Positions 18,370 to 29,590 of a DNA stretch of 53,181 bases are shown piece by piece. The notes beneath the pieces are model-generated. The model was given only the letters and a program-made list of their open reading frames with translations, made no database searches and was not told where the DNA came from. The position numbers were made by a program, and so were the translations under genes. Positions within the stretch are counted from its first letter, which is position 1, and each line of letters begins with the position of its first letter. The DNA comes from Xanthomonas axonopodis (GTDB lineage Bacteria > Pseudomonadota > Gammaproteobacteria > Xanthomonadales > Xanthomonadaceae). The stretch covers positions 1-53,181 of the forward strand of contig NZ_JFAQ01000102.1 of the NCBI RefSeq assembly GCF_001304695.1, written 5' to 3'.

Positions 18370-21018
18370 TCAGCCCAAGTGTTGCTTGACCCAGAGGGGG
18401 ACACCGTCGAATGCAGTCGCAAGGGCGGGCCCGTCCTCGCCACCACCCTGGGCGAGATCCGGACGGCCACCGCCCTTGCCGCCGATTTGACTGGCGATAT
18501 GGCCGAGGAGTTCCCCTGCTTTCACCTTGCCAGTTGGGCTGCCGTTCACACCAGCGACAAGCGCCACCTTGCCGCCCGAAGCGCCCGCCAGCACGATTAC
18601 CGAATCGCCGAGCTGTTGCTTCAGGCGATCCATCGCATCGCGCAGCGCCTTAGCATCGAAGCCTTCCAGACGCACTGCCACCACCTTGACCCCGGCAACA
18701 TCGATCGCGCCAGCGCCCAAATCGGCAGTCGCACCCGACGCCAACTTGGCCTTGAGCGATTCGAGCTCGCGCTCCAGCCGCTTCTGACGCTCGGTCAGTG
18801 CGCGCACCTTATCCACCACCTCGGTGGTGTTGCCGCCGAGCAGATTCGCCGCTTCGAGCAGGCGACGCTCCTCGTCAGCTACATAGTCCAATGCGCCCTG
18901 CCCGGTCACCGCTTCGATACGACGCACGCCCGACGACACGCCGCCTTCGGAGGTGATCTTGAACAAGCCGATGTCGCCGGTGCGGGTGACGTGGGTACCG
19001 CCACACAGCTCGGTGGAATAGCCGCCCATCTTGAGCACGCGGACGTTTTCTCCGTACTTCTCGCCGAACAGCGCCATCGCGCCGAAATCCAGCGCCTCCT
19101 GCATGGCCATGTTGTGCACTTCCACACCATGGTTGGTGCGCACTTCAGCGTTGACCTTGCGCTCGATCACAGCGAGCTCGTCCGCAGTGATCGGCTGAAA
19201 GTGCGAGAAGTCAAAGCGCAGGCGATCAGGCGCAACCAGCGAGCCCTTCTGTTGCACATGCGTTCCCAGCACTTCGCGCAGGGCGGCGTGCAGCAAATGC
19301 GTTGCCGAGTGGTTGAGGATGGTTTTCCCGCGACGTTGCGTATCGATCCCGCCGGCAAGCACATCGCCAAGCGCGACCGCGCCTTCGCTGATGCGACCGA
19401 CATGCCCGTGGAACTGGCCGGCGAACTTCTGCGTATCGGTCACTTCGATCGAAACACCGGGGCCGCTCAGCTGACCACTGTCGCCGACCTGGCCACCCGA
19501 CTCGGCGTAGAACGGCGTGCGATCGGTGAACAAGATCACCTCATCACCTGCTTCCGCACGTTCGACCGGGCGGCCCTGCTTGACCAGTGCCACGACCTTG
19601 AGGGCATCGGCATCGTGCGCTTCGTAACCCAGGAATACGGTCGGCGACATGCTGGCGACCAGGTCCGCCGGCAATGCGACGCCGCCGCCGAACTTGCCAG
19701 CCGCACGTGCGGTCTCGCGCTGGCGCTCCATGGCGAACTCGAAGCCCTCCAGGTCCACGCGCATGCCGCGCTCGCGCGCGATGTCGGCAGTCAGGTCGAC
19801 CGGAAAGCCGTAAGTGTCGTACAGCCGGAACGCGTCGGCCCCCGGGATGATGTCCTGCGAGCGCGATGCGACCTCGTCGAAGATCTTCATGCCGGCATCC
19901 AGCGTTTCGGCAAAGCGCTCTTCTTCGGCCAACAGGGCGCGCGCCACGGTGGCCTGTGCCACCACCAGCTCGGGATAGGCTTCGCCCATCAGCTCCACCA
20001 ACGTGGGCACCATCTTGCTGAAGAACGGCTGGCGCACGCCCAACATCCAGCCATGGCGCAGCGCACGCCGGATGATCCGACGCAGCACATAACCGCGCCC
20101 TTCATTGGAGGGCAGCACGCCATCGACGATGAGGAAGGAACAGGCGCGGATGTGATCGGCGATCACCCGCAGCGACTTGTTCTCCAGATCGGTGATGCCG
20201 GTCAGTGCACTGGCCTTGCCGATCAACACCTGGAACAGGTCGATGTCATAGTTGGTATGGACGTGCTGCAAGATGGCAGCTAGACGCTCCAGACCCATGC
20301 CCGTGTCCACGCACGGCGCCGGCAGCGGCACCAGGGTGCCGTCGGGCTGGCGGTCGAACTGCATGAAGACCAGGTTCCAGATCTCAATGAAGCGGTCGCC
20401 ATCTTCATCCGGCGACCCCGGCGGGCCACCGGCGATGTGATCGCCGTGGTCGAAGAAAATTTCGGTACACGGGCCGCAGGGGCCGGTATCGGCCATCTGC
20501 CAGAAATTATCCGAGGCGTAAGGCGCACCCTTGTTGTCGCCGATGCGCACGATGCGGCTTTCCGGGATGCCGATCATGTCGCGCCACAACGCGAAGGCTT
20601 CTTCGTCGGTGTGGTAGACGGTGACCAGCAGGCGGTCGGCCGGAAGCTTCCAGACCTGGGTCAACAGTTCCCATGCCCAGGCGATGGCGTCCTTCTTGAA
20701 ATAATCGCCGAACGACCAGTTGCCGAGCATTTCGAAGAAAGTGTGGTGGCGCGCCGTGTAGCCCACCGAGTCCAGATCGTTGTGCTTGCCACCGGCACGC
20801 AGGCAGCGCTGTACGTCTGCAGCACGCACGTAGCTGCGCTTCTCCGCGCCAAGAAAGACGTCCTTGAACTGGACCATGCCGGAGTTGGTAAACAGCAAGG
20901 TGGGGTCGTTGCCCGGCACCAGCGGCGCAGATGGCACGATGGTGTGTGCCTTCCCCTCGAAGAACGCGAGGAAGTCACGACGGATCTGAGAAGTGCTGAA
21001 TTTGGCAGGTGCGTTCAT
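18370..21018 (-). CDS. alaS: Alanine-tRNA ligase
   Basis: The 882-residue class II synthetase has normal length. The order is: catalytic domain from [19 protein letters not shown] to about residue 460; the editing domain with zinc ligands HSATH (around 570) and CGGTH (around 670); and a C-terminal oligomerisation part ending in the usual glycine-rich C-Ala region. It charges tRNA-Ala and clears mischarged Ser and Gly. It sits downstream of recX with about 100 bases between, as in many gammaproteobacteria. Confidence 0.97.
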   Translation of the reverse strand: MNAPAKFSTSQIRRDFLAFFEGKAHTIVPSAPLVPGNDPTLLFTNSGMVQFKDVFLGAEKRSYVRAADVQRCLRAGGKHNDLDSVGYTARHHTFFEMLGNWSFGDYFKKDAIAWAWELLTQVWKLPADRLLVTVYHTDEEAFALWRDMIGIPESRIVRIGDNKGAPYASDNFWQMADTGPCGPCTEIFFDHGDHIAGGPPGSPDEDGDRFIEIWNLVFMQFDRQPDGTLVPLPAPCVDTGMGLERLAAILQHVHTNYDIDLFQVLIGKASALTGITDLENKSLRVIADHIRACSFLIVDGVLPSNEGRGYVLRRIIRRALRHGWMLGVRQPFFSKMVPTLVELMGEAYPELVVAQATVARALLAEEERFAETLDAGMKIFDEVASRSQDIIPGADAFRLYDTYGFPVDLTADIARERGMRVDLEGFEFAMERQRETARAAGKFGGGVALPADLVASMSPTVFLGYEAHDADALKVVALVKQGRPVERAEAGDEVILFTDRTPFYAESGGQVGDSGQLSGPGVSIEVTDTQKFAGQFHGHVGRISEGAVALGDVLAGGIDTQRRGKTILNHSATHLLHAALREVLGTHVQQKGSLVAPDRLRFDFSHFQPITADELAVIERKVNAEVRTNHGVEVHNMAMQEALDFGAMALFGEKYGENVRVLKMGGYSTELCGGTHVTRTGDIGLFKITSEGGVSSGVRRIEAVTGQGALDYVADEERRLLEAANLLGGNTTEVVDKVRALTERQKRLERELESLKAKLASGATADLGAGAIDVAGVKVVAVRLEGFDAKALRDAMDRLKQQLGDSVIVLAGASGGKVALVAGVNGSPTGKVKAGELLGHIASQIGGKGGGRPDLAQGGGEDGPALATAFDGVPLWVKQHLG

Positions 21019-21119
21019 GTGCTGGCATTGGGCGGGCGGCAGTCCCGGTCACCCAATGACATGTGGGCGCAGATGAGCGGAACAACCTGAAACCACGAAG
21101 GGTAGCAGGCCTGACGCCC

Positions 21120-21608
21120 TCAGTCCTCAAGGTCGAAGCGCGTGGCGGCGCGAATGCTGTTGCCGTCGAAACCCCGCCGGGCCAGCAGATCGGCAGCCTT
21201 GCGCCGCTGCGGAAGGTCGATTGGGCCTTGTTCGCCGAACCGCCGGCGGATCAGGTCGCGCGCGTTTTCGGTCCAATCCCCTTCAAAGGTCGCCAGGGCG
21301 GCACTGATGGCCTCGCTATCGAGGCCATGGGTTCCGAGCTCGGCACGAATATGCAGCGGGCCATAACCCGAACCGGCGCGATTGCGCACCACTGCAGCAG
21401 CGAAACGGGTGTCGTCCTGCCATCCCTCGTCCGTGAGCCGATCGACAGCCGCTTGCGCCGCATCTGGCTCGATCCCGCGGGCCAGCAGCTTGCGGTTCAA
21501 TTCCTTACGCGAATGTTCGCGCTGCACCAATAGGCCGAGTGCGCGCTGGAGCGGCGTCTGTTCCTTGAACCGGCGCCCCCGCTTTGGTGCGGGCTCTTGC
21601 TCGTCCAT
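21120..21608 (-). CDS. recX: Regulatory protein RecX
   Basis: The 162-residue helical protein is a RecX family member that caps and disassembles RecA filaments. Three-helix repeats are visible: [19 protein letters not shown], then [22 protein letters not shown], then [17 protein letters not shown] start at ATG 21608 because it gives the [14 protein letters not shown]-terminus; an earlier in-frame ATG adds eight residues. It follows recA after 300 bases, so it may be transcribed with recA by readthrough. Confidence 0.93.
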   Translation of the reverse strand: MDEQEPAPKRGRRFKEQTPLQRALGLLVQREHSRKELNRKLLARGIEPDAAQAAVDRLTDEGWQDDTRFAAAVVRNRAGSGYGPLHIRAELGTHGLDSEAISAALATFEGDWTENARDLIRRRFGEQGPIDLPQRRKAADLLARRGFDGNSIRAATRFDLED

Positions 21609-21908
21609 CGTTGAGGTGCCTCGAATCGCCAAGATCAGTTACGACATCAATGCGCCGTCCATGGCGCCTGCCCTCCTGGCCTTCGATAGATCTACCGCGA
21701 GAAGCGACAGCACTGACTCCGCCGTCCTCGCGATAGAAAAACTTCAAACACGCTCGACTTGCTGCCCCAGCGCCAGGCAGGCGTGGGGGCAATGGCGCGG
21801 TCGCGTACCGCGCGAGCTCCGTCCATCGCTCACCAACAGCATCACCGTCACCGTCACCGACTCCAGGCGAACCCGCTCCGGTGACTGGCGATGTTGTGCA
21901 GCTGCAAC
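21609..21908. other. recA-recX intergenic region
   Basis: These 300 bases hold no supported gene. A hairpin GCGCGGT-CGCGT-ACCGCGC at 21795-21813 could attenuate transcription between recA and recX on the minus strand, and a short triple repeat of CACCGT lies near 21843. No U-tract accompanies the hairpin. Confidence 0.5.
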
Positions 21909-22943
<1,035 letters not shown>

Positions 22944-23116
22944 CTGGGTGATCCTCGTCAGTGATTTTCGGTATGGGGCTAATGTAGCGGCGGTGTATCG
23001 CACAGGCTGAGACTGCAGGCGACACACTCAAATTAGGGATGCGGAAGGCCCCGTGGCAGCGGGGAATCCTGCGGCGCCAGCTCGGAGAAACGCCGGCACG
23101 GCCATCGGCACAGACC

Positions 23117-23758
23117 TCAGCGGTTAGGCCTCAACAGCCCGCAATACAGGCCTTCAATCGCGAAATCCTGATCCGGTAGCACCTCGATGGGCGCGTAGTC
23201 TGGATTGCGCGGCAACAGCCGGATGCGGTCCTTGCCGATCTTCAGCAGCTTCACCGTGATTTCCTCATCGATTCGCGCCACCACGATCTGCCCCGAGCGC
23301 GCGTCGCGGGTGCGGTGCACGCCGATCAGATCGCCGTTGAAGATGCCTTCGTCGCGCATCGAATCGCCTTGCACCTTGAGCAGATAATCTGGCGACGGCG
23401 AGAAAAACACCCGATCCAGTACAACGAAGTCGTCCGAGCCGATATCGGCGCCAATCGGCAGACCTGCGGCCACGCGGCCCAGCACCGGCAGACGCAGCAC
23501 GTCGTCGCGAGCGGTCTCGCTCACAGGAGCCGTGCGTGTCTGCGCAGCATGCCCGGCCAGCCGTATCCCACGAGCCTGGCCTGGGACGCGGCGGATCGCA
23601 CCCGCATGCTCCAGCGCTTCGAGGTGATATTGCGCCGCGCGGACGCCCTTGAAGCCGAACGCGCGCGCGATTTCAGTCTGCGACGGCGGAACACCATCGG
23701 CATCGATGCGCTCGGCGATCAAGGCCAGGATTGCTTGCTGGGTATCGGTCAGGTCCAT
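23117..23758 (-). CDS. lexA: SOS repressor LexA
   Basis: The 213-residue LexA has a winged helix-turn-helix (1-65, PPSQTEIARAFGFKG) and an S24 peptidase domain. The cleavage bond is Ala98-Gly99 in RVAAGLP, with Ser133 (QGDSMRDEG) and Lys170 (ITVKLLK) as the catalytic pair. Starting at ATG 23758 places the operator two bases upstream. It represses its own gene and probably recA; RecA filaments trigger cleavage after DNA damage. Confidence 0.97.
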   Translation of the reverse strand: MDLTDTQQAILALIAERIDADGVPPSQTEIARAFGFKGVRAAQYHLEALEHAGAIRRVPGQARGIRLAGHAAQTRTAPVSETARDDVLRLPVLGRVAAGLPIGADIGSDDFVVLDRVFFSPSPDYLLKVQGDSMRDEGIFNGDLIGVHRTRDARSGQIVVARIDEEITVKLLKIGKDRIRLLPRNPDYAPIEVLPDQDFAIEGLYCGLLRPNR

Positions 23759-23760
23759 GG

Positions 23761-23779
23761 TTAGTAGTATTACTACTAA
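23761..23779. promoter_or_regulatory. LexA operator upstream of lexA
   Basis: TTAGTAGTATTACTACTAA is a perfect palindrome and matches the known Xanthomonas LexA box. It lies immediately before the lexA start, so transcription or translation starts are very close and the site should give tight autorepression. Confidence 0.92.
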
Positions 23780-23844
23780 CGAGCGTCTGCGCAAGTGTTC
23801 GTCGCGCCCTGCCCGCACGCCACCAGGATGCCGCGCTTAGTGCG

Positions 23845-25521
23845 CTAGCGCCGGCTTCGCCAGATCGAAAACAGGATCCAGATGCCGCATAGCGCCGCGC
23901 CGATGAAACCGCCTACGCCCAGCGCGAGCAACCAGCGGCTGGCGCTTCCGCCGACGCTATTCATGACGATCGAGGAGCCGATCACCAAGGCGGCAGTCAC
24001 GATACCCATCGTGAGGCGGTTGGCGGCGCGGTCGACCTGCTCGCCGAACTCGCGCAATGCGCGTGTTTCGATCTGAAGCTGCAGCTTGCCGCGGCGTGCG
24101 GCTTGCAACAGGCGCTTGAGGTCGCGTGGCAGATCGCCGATCAGATCGATCGCACCAGTCACGGTCCGCCGGCCGCGCCGCACGATGGCGCGCGGCGCAT
24201 AGCGCTGCAACACCACGCGTTCCAGATATGGGCGCGCCTCGGTGGCCATGTCGAAGTCCGGATCGAGCTGGCGCCCCATGCCTTCGAGGGTGAGAAACGC
24301 CTTGATCATCAGTGCCAGATCCGATGGCAGCGTCAGCCCGTGATCGCGCAGGATGGAGGTGACGTCGCCGAGCATTGCGCCGATGCGCAGTTCTTTCAGC
24401 GGCACGCCGCGATACTCGTCGACGAACGCACCGATGTCCTGCTGCAGACGTGGCTCGTCGATCTCCAGGCTGGTACCCGCCCATTCCAGCAGCACGTCGA
24501 TCACCGCTTCGGCGTCGTAACTGACCATGCCATGCAGCAGTTGCGCGACCTGAAACCGACGCTGCTCGGAGACGCGCCCCACCATGCCGAAATCGATGAC
24601 CGCGATGCGCCCGTCGCGCAGATAGAAAATATTGCCCGGATGCGGATCGGCGTGGAAGCAGCCGTCTTGCAGCACCATCTTGAGCACGATGCCGGCACCG
24701 GCGCGCGCGAGCGCCTTGCGGTCCAGGCCGGCTGCGTCGACGGCGAGCAGATCGCGCCCCGGAATGCCATCGATGAATTCCTGCACGTTGAGCGACTCAC
24801 AGGTCCACTCCCAGTACACCGCCGGCACCACCACCTGCGCGTCGTGCGCGAAGTTGGCGGAGATACGTTCGGCGTTGCGCCCCTCGGCAGCGAAATCCAG
24901 CTCGCGCCGCAGCGAGACGGTGAATTGCTGCACCACCTCGGCGGGACGATAACGCTTGAGATCCGGCGCGCGGGTTTCGACGATTTCGGCAAGCCGCGCG
25001 AGCAAGCGCAGGTCGGCATCGATGGTGTCGCCGATACCGGGACGCCGGATCTTCAACACCACCGGCGTGCCATCGACCAACCACGCGCGGTGCGTCTGTG
25101 CGAGCGATGCGGCCGCCAGCGCTTGTTGGTCCAGGCGCGCGAAGACGCTTTCCGGCTCCATGCCCAGCGCAGCAACCAGCTGTGGGCGGATCCGCTCGAA
25201 CGGCAGCGCCGGCACCGCGTTCTGCAGCTCGCTCAATTCTTCGATCCACTTCGGTGGCAGCAGATCCACGCGCGTGGCCAGCACCTGTCCGAGTTTGACG
25301 AAGGTGGGCCCAAGCTCTTCCAGTGCACGCCGCACGCGCATCGCTGCGGACATGCGCAAACGGCCTTCGGCGTTCTGCCAATGCAACAGCCTGCCGGCGC
25401 GCTCGAGCACATCGGCCATGCCGATACGGCGCACCACATCACCGAAGCCGTAGCGAATCAGAACCGAGGCGATTTCCTGCAGCCGCCCAAGATCACGTAC
25501 CGTGCCGAGTGCTTCCCACAT
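23845..25521 (-). CDS. UbiB/ABC1/AarF-family atypical kinase
   Basis: The 558-residue protein has the UbiB family layout. An N-terminal helical part contains the KxGQ motif (TFVKLGQVLATR, around 75-85). It is followed by an A-rich nucleotide loop (LAAASLAQTHRAWL) and the kinase-like core with HADPHPGNI (around 285) and VIDFGMVG. Two C-terminal membrane spans (TAALVIGSSIVMNS and LGVGGFIGAALCGIWILF) anchor it in the inner membrane. The family supports ubiquinone biosynthesis or coenzyme Q trafficking. It is not next to ubiE or ubiJ, so it could be a paralogue of the true ubiB. Confidence 0.9.
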   Translation of the reverse strand: MWEALGTVRDLGRLQEIASVLIRYGFGDVVRRIGMADVLERAGRLLHWQNAEGRLRMSAAMRVRRALEELGPTFVKLGQVLATRVDLLPPKWIEELSELQNAVPALPFERIRPQLVAALGMEPESVFARLDQQALAAASLAQTHRAWLVDGTPVVLKIRRPGIGDTIDADLRLLARLAEIVETRAPDLKRYRPAEVVQQFTVSLRRELDFAAEGRNAERISANFAHDAQVVVPAVYWEWTCESLNVQEFIDGIPGRDLLAVDAAGLDRKALARAGAGIVLKMVLQDGCFHADPHPGNIFYLRDGRIAVIDFGMVGRVSEQRRFQVAQLLHGMVSYDAEAVIDVLLEWAGTSLEIDEPRLQQDIGAFVDEYRGVPLKELRIGAMLGDVTSILRDHGLTLPSDLALMIKAFLTLEGMGRQLDPDFDMATEARPYLERVVLQRYAPRAIVRRGRRTVTGAIDLIGDLPRDLKRLLQAARRGKLQLQIETRALREFGEQVDRAANRLTMGIVTAALVIGSSIVMNSVGGSASRWLLALGVGGFIGAALCGIWILFSIWRSRR

Positions 25522-25775
25522 CAGTGCACCGCCTGCGAGCAGGCTGCGCTCAGACGCTGCGCGACACTGCACTGCACAGCAGCCTGCAGCGCCGGGGAAG
25601 ATGAGATTGAGGCAAGCAGCGAACGCATTGGCACACTAGGCGGTGACGAGACTTTGTTTGTAGCCGATCTGCCCGCCGCTGTCGCGCCCTCACCCGCTCC
25701 AAGCTCAGCGCAGGTTGCAATGCGTTACGTAGCGCACCTGCAAGATGCCGCGTGCTTTCGTCAGGTGCATGCACC

Positions 25776-25979
25776 TCAATCGCGCAGTCGCAAGGTCAGG
25801 CCATCGCGGCGTGGCGCACGCAGAAACGCGTTTTGCGAAGTGGGCTGCAGTGGCTTGTCGATGACGAGCTGCCGATAGGTTTCTTTGGGCATGCGGCACT
25901 GCCTCAGCACTTCGGCTTTGCTGCCGCGCGATATCACGCTCAAAATGGCGCATACCATGAAGCTATTGCCAAACGCCAT
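25776..25979 (-). CDS. Small possible secreted protein, unknown function
   Basis: The 67-residue open frame begins 19 bases after the cinA/pncC stop on the same strand. The first 22 residues (containing SFMVCAILSVISRGSKA) look like a weak signal peptide. The remainder starts VLRQCRMPKETYRQLVIDKPL and is balanced in composition, unlike shadow frames. No family is recognised. The N-terminus is not well supported and the start could be the second Met. Confidence 0.45.
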   Translation of the reverse strand: MAFGNSFMVCAILSVISRGSKAEVLRQCRMPKETYRQLVIDKPLQPTSQNAFLRAPRRDGLTLRLRD

Positions 25980-25998
25980 CCAGCGAACCTGCCGGTAG

Positions 25999-26499
25999 TT
26001 AAAGCAACGCGCTCAATCCACGCAGCGCTGCAGCCACGGTTTGACGCCGTACTGCATCGCGGTCGCCATTGAAGTGGAACAGTTGCGCCGCGGCATAACC
26101 GCCGCGACGTTTCCAACCGATCCAGACCGTGCCGACCGGCTTGTCGTCGCTGCCACCGCCGGGCCCGGCAATGCCGGTTACCGCCACCGCGATGCTCGCG
26201 CCGGAATTCACCAGCGCGCCAGAGACCATTTCGATCACCGTTTCGCGACTGACCGCCCCATGCACTTCCAGGGTCTGTGGGCGGACGCCGAGCAGCGCCT
26301 GCTTGGCCTCGTAGCTATAGGCGGCCATCCCGCAATCGAACCAATGCGAGGAGCCGGCGACATCGGTCACTGCCTTGGCGATCCAGCCACCAGTGCAACT
26401 CTCGGCAGTGACCAGGCGCTCGCGCGCGGCGAGCAATTGCTGCCCGAGAGCTTCGGCCAGCTGCTGCAGTTCGGAATCGGCGGAAAAAGACATGGGCAC
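25999..26499 (-). CDS. CinA-C/PncC family nicotinamide-nucleotide amidohydrolase
   Basis: The 166-residue protein is the stand-alone CinA C-terminal domain. Its signature is visible: LVTAESCTGGWIAKAVTDVAGSS (about 29-51), AYSYEAKQALLGV and AVTGIAGPGGGSDDKPVGTVWIGW. PncC hydrolyses nicotinamide mononucleotide to nicotinate mononucleotide in the pyridine nucleotide cycle. The ATG at 26493 is an alternative, two codons later. The nearby RecA genes recall the cinA-recA linkage of Gram-positive bacteria, but they are separated here by a ubiB-like gene. Confidence 0.92.
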   Translation of the reverse strand: MPMSFSADSELQQLAEALGQQLLAARERLVTAESCTGGWIAKAVTDVAGSSHWFDCGMAAYSYEAKQALLGVRPQTLEVHGAVSRETVIEMVSGALVNSGASIAVAVTGIAGPGGGSDDKPVGTVWIGWKRRGGYAAAQLFHFNGDRDAVRRQTVAAALRGLSALL

Positions 26500-26919
26500 G
26501 GCAAGGAGGGGGCAGCTGACGTTTTAGCCCAATTCGTCGCGCCTGTCTGCCGCTGGCGCCGATTTCGGCTGGGCGTGAGGTGGCCCAGGTTCAGTGGCGA
26601 TGTGCGGCCGATACGGCACGCTGGGTCTGCACGGGCTTGTAGGTGCGCCGAATTGCATGCCGCACGCGGTCAACGTACAGCGCCGCCTCCAGACTACCGA
26701 ATCACTGCAGCTAGCGCACCGCATCACTGAGGCCAGGCGTGCGCCGCTTGAGCGCACGATTGCCCTCTTCCGCAGCACCCACTAGCCGTCCGGGGTTTCT
26801 GTCAATTCCGGCTGACCAGGAGGAGGCCTGGCAACTGCCGCACAGCGACCCGGTATGCCCTTGCCCCCTTTGCTTTGAAGCAGCAGCACAGTCGTGGACT
26901 ACCGACCGCGCCGCTTCCA
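26500..26919. other. Intergenic stretch between hflX and cinA/pncC
   Basis: These 420 bases contain short open frames on both strands (63-84 codons) without recognisable motifs and with unnatural Arg/Cys-rich composition. A GGAGGAGG run sits at 26820. I see no terminator with a T tract and no RNA gene. Confidence 0.5.
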
Positions 26920-28239
26920 TCACGCTTCCCAGTCTTCGCGACGATCCGGCAGCATCGCGCGCAGTGGTGCCCCGTCCTCGCTGGCGGCCAATCGCTCGGC
27001 CTCGACCATCGGCAGATCGACCTCGAGCAGCCAACCGTCTTCGTCGGTTTGCTTATTGCGCACCACTTCCAGCTGATGCAGCCTGGAACGCAGGCGGCCG
27101 GCAGACGGTGGTAGCCGTAGCTGGCCGGTCAGGTGGCGCAGATCCAGCCGCTGGCCGAGCGCATGCTGCAATTCTTCCAGCCCACGCCCGTCGCGCGCCG
27201 ACATCCACACACGCTCGCGGCGTGCCGGGTCAGGAATGCCGTCCTGCACGTCGTGGCGCACCTCGGCGCCTTCGATCTTGTCGATCTTGTTGAATACCAG
27301 CAGCTGCGGCAGATCGCCGGCACCGACGGCCTGCAACACTTCATCGACCTGCAGGATGCGTTCTTCGCGCAACGGGTCTGCTGCATCGACAACGTGCAGC
27401 AACAGATCGGCATCGCGCGCCTCCGACAGCGTGGAGCGGAACGCGGCCACCAGTTCGTGCGGAAGATCGCGCACGAAGCCGACCGTGTCGGCAAGGATCG
27501 CGCTGCCGCCGGGCAACGCAATGCGTCGCACGGTAGGGTCGAGCGTGGCGAACAATTGATCTGCCACGTAAGCCTCTGCACCGGTCAACACATTGAACAG
27601 CGTCGACTTGCCGGCATTGGTGTAACCGACCAGTGCAATCCGTGGCAATTCGCTGCGCATCCGTGCACGACGCATCTGGGTGCGCTGCACCTCGACCTTT
27701 TCCAGCCGCTGCTGCAACTGTTCGACGCGTTTTTGCAGCAGGCGGCGGTCGGTTTCCAGCTGGGTTTCGCCCGGGCCGCGCAGGCCGATGGAGCCACCGC
27801 GCTGACGCTCCAAGTGGGTCCAGCCACGCACCAGCCGCGTGGCCATGTGACGCAACTGCGCCAGTTCCACCTGCAGCTTGCCTTCGTGGCTACGCGCACG
27901 TTGCGCGAAGATGTCCAGGATCAACCCGGTGCGGTCGATCACACGCCGCTCCAGATAGCGCTCCAGGTTGCGCTCCTGGCCAGGCGACAGGGTGTGATTG
28001 ACCAACACCAGATCGGCACCGGTGGCCTCGGCTGCGGCCTTGACCTCTTCCAGCTTGCCGCTACCGATCAAGGTCGACGGGGTGGGCTTATCGATGCGTG
28101 CGGTGAGCGTGGCGGCGACGGTGGCGCCCGCCGACTTTGCAAGGTCGGCGAACTCCTCCATCACATCCTCTTCGGCAGGCCCGCCGGAGTGGGTCTGTAT
28201 CAACAACGCGTGTTCACCCTTGCGGGACCGATCAAACAC
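26920..28239 (-). CDS. hflX: Ribosome-associated GTPase HflX
   Basis: The 439-residue protein has an N-terminal HflX domain (about 1-190; glycine-rich RGPGETQLETDRR at its end) and an Era-like GTPase domain with G1 GYTNAGKST (about 204-212), G3 DTVGF and G4 FNKID. HflX splits 70S ribosomes under heat stress and is proteolytically linked to HflKC in E. coli. It follows hfq by 11 bases, matching the miaA-hfq-hflX order of gammaproteobacteria. Confidence 0.95.
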   Translation of the reverse strand: MFDRSRKGEHALLIQTHSGGPAEEDVMEEFADLAKSAGATVAATLTARIDKPTPSTLIGSGKLEEVKAAAEATGADLVLVNHTLSPGQERNLERYLERRVIDRTGLILDIFAQRARSHEGKLQVELAQLRHMATRLVRGWTHLERQRGGSIGLRGPGETQLETDRRLLQKRVEQLQQRLEKVEVQRTQMRRARMRSELPRIALVGYTNAGKSTLFNVLTGAEAYVADQLFATLDPTVRRIALPGGSAILADTVGFVRDLPHELVAAFRSTLSEARDADLLLHVVDAADPLREERILQVDEVLQAVGAGDLPQLLVFNKIDKIEGAEVRHDVQDGIPDPARRERVWMSARDGRGLEELQHALGQRLDLRHLTGQLRLPPSAGRLRSRLHQLEVVRNKQTDEDGWLLEVDLPMVEAERLAASEDGAPLRAMLPDRREDWEA

Positions 28240-28250
28240 GCACTACTCCG

Positions 28251-28529
28251 TTACTGCTCGACGTCGTCATCTTCCGCCTGATTGCCTTCATTGGATTGCA
28301 CATACCCACCACCCGGCCCCACGCGCACGTTGCGCGCCGGCACCACCGTGGAAATGGCGTGCTTGTACACCATCTGACTCACGGTATTGCGCAGCAGGAC
28401 CACGAATTGGTCGAACGATTCGATCGTGCCCTGCAGCTTGATGCCATTGACCAGATACACCGACACGGGCACCCGCTCGCGCCGCAGCGCATTGAGGAAT
28501 GGGTCCTGTAAAGATTGCCCCTTAGCCAT
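28251..28529 (-). CDS. hfq: RNA chaperone Hfq
   Basis: The 92-residue protein has the two Sm motifs: [39 protein letters not shown] and [10 protein letters not shown]. The proximal-face KH motif in YKHAIS is intact. The short C-terminal tail is acidic (DDDVEQ). Hfq hexamers pair small RNAs with mRNAs. It lies between miaA and hflX, 77 bases after miaA and likely with its own promoter. Confidence 0.97.
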
Positions 28530-28606
28530 CGAAAAATCCTCTTCATTATTGTTCTTATTGTTCCGGTCGACACCTGCCATCCCCAGCCGGCCCCGGAAAC
28601 GGGATG

Positions 28607-29590
28607 TTACACGCCTGAAGCCTGCCGTACAGCCGGACGATCAGCGAGGAAGCCGACAATTGCGGCCTCCAATTGATCGCGGTCACGCTGCGGGTCGAAC
28701 CAGCGCGCGTCGAGCTCGCCGCGCAGCCAGGTGAGCTGACGTTTGGCCAGTTGCCGGGTCGCCTGGATCGCCTTGTCGCGGAACTCGGCCAGGCTGCCAG
28801 CCCCGTCCAGATACTCCCAGGCCTGGCGGTAGCCGACCGCGCGCACGGCCGGCAGGTCCAGCGGCGCTGACACCGCCTGCATCTGCGGCAGCGCGCGCAA
28901 ACGCTGCACTTCTCCCAGAAAATCCTGCGCCAACATCGCATCCATCCGGTGTGCGATGCGTGCATGCAGCACCGCGCGCTCGCGTGGCGCCAAGACCACC
29001 TTCAACACGCGCACCGGCAGGCGCGGCCCTGGCGGTAGCGCTTGCCACTCACTGATCGGCCGACCGCTGATGCGGTAGACCTCCAGCGCCCGCTGGATCC
29101 GCTGCGGGTCGGTCGCATGGATGCGCGCTGCCACAACCGGGTCCACACGAGCCAGTTGTGCGTGCAAACCGGCCCAACCGACCTGTTTCGCTTCGGCTGC
29201 GATGGAGGCACGCACGGCCTGGTCGGCCTCGGGCAGGTGCGACAAGCCTTCCAGCAGCGCACGAAAATACAGCCCCGTGCCGCCGGCCAGAATCGGCAAC
29301 CTGCCGCGTGCCACGATCTGCGCGATTGCTTGGCGTGCGTCGGTGGCGAACTCCGCTGCCGAGTACACCTGCCAGGGATCGCGCAGGTCGAGCAGATGAT
29401 GCGGAACCGCCGCGCGCATCGCCGCGTCCGGCTTGGCCGCGCCGATCTCCAGGCCGCGGTACACCAGCGCCGAATCGACGCTGACGATTTCTCCATTCCA
29501 GCGCTCTGCCGCTTCCAGCGCCAGCGCAGTCTTGCCGCTGGCAGTGGGGCCCATCACGGCGATCGCCAGCGGGCGTTGGTCGACAGGCAT
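28607..29590 (-). CDS. miaA: tRNA dimethylallyltransferase
   Basis: The 327-residue protein adds a dimethylallyl group to A37 of tRNAs reading UNN codons. It begins with the P-loop [12 protein letters not shown] (about 13-24) and has [18 protein letters not shown] and [16 protein letters not shown], the conserved substrate and diphosphate motifs. Its ATG overlaps the folP stop by one base (TGATG), so it is translationally coupled to folP. Confidence 0.96.

Noticed and set aside
26524-26778. 84-codon Cys/Arg-rich frame between hflX and cinA/pncC
   Set aside because: It has no recognisable motif, unnatural composition and a competing frame on the other strand.
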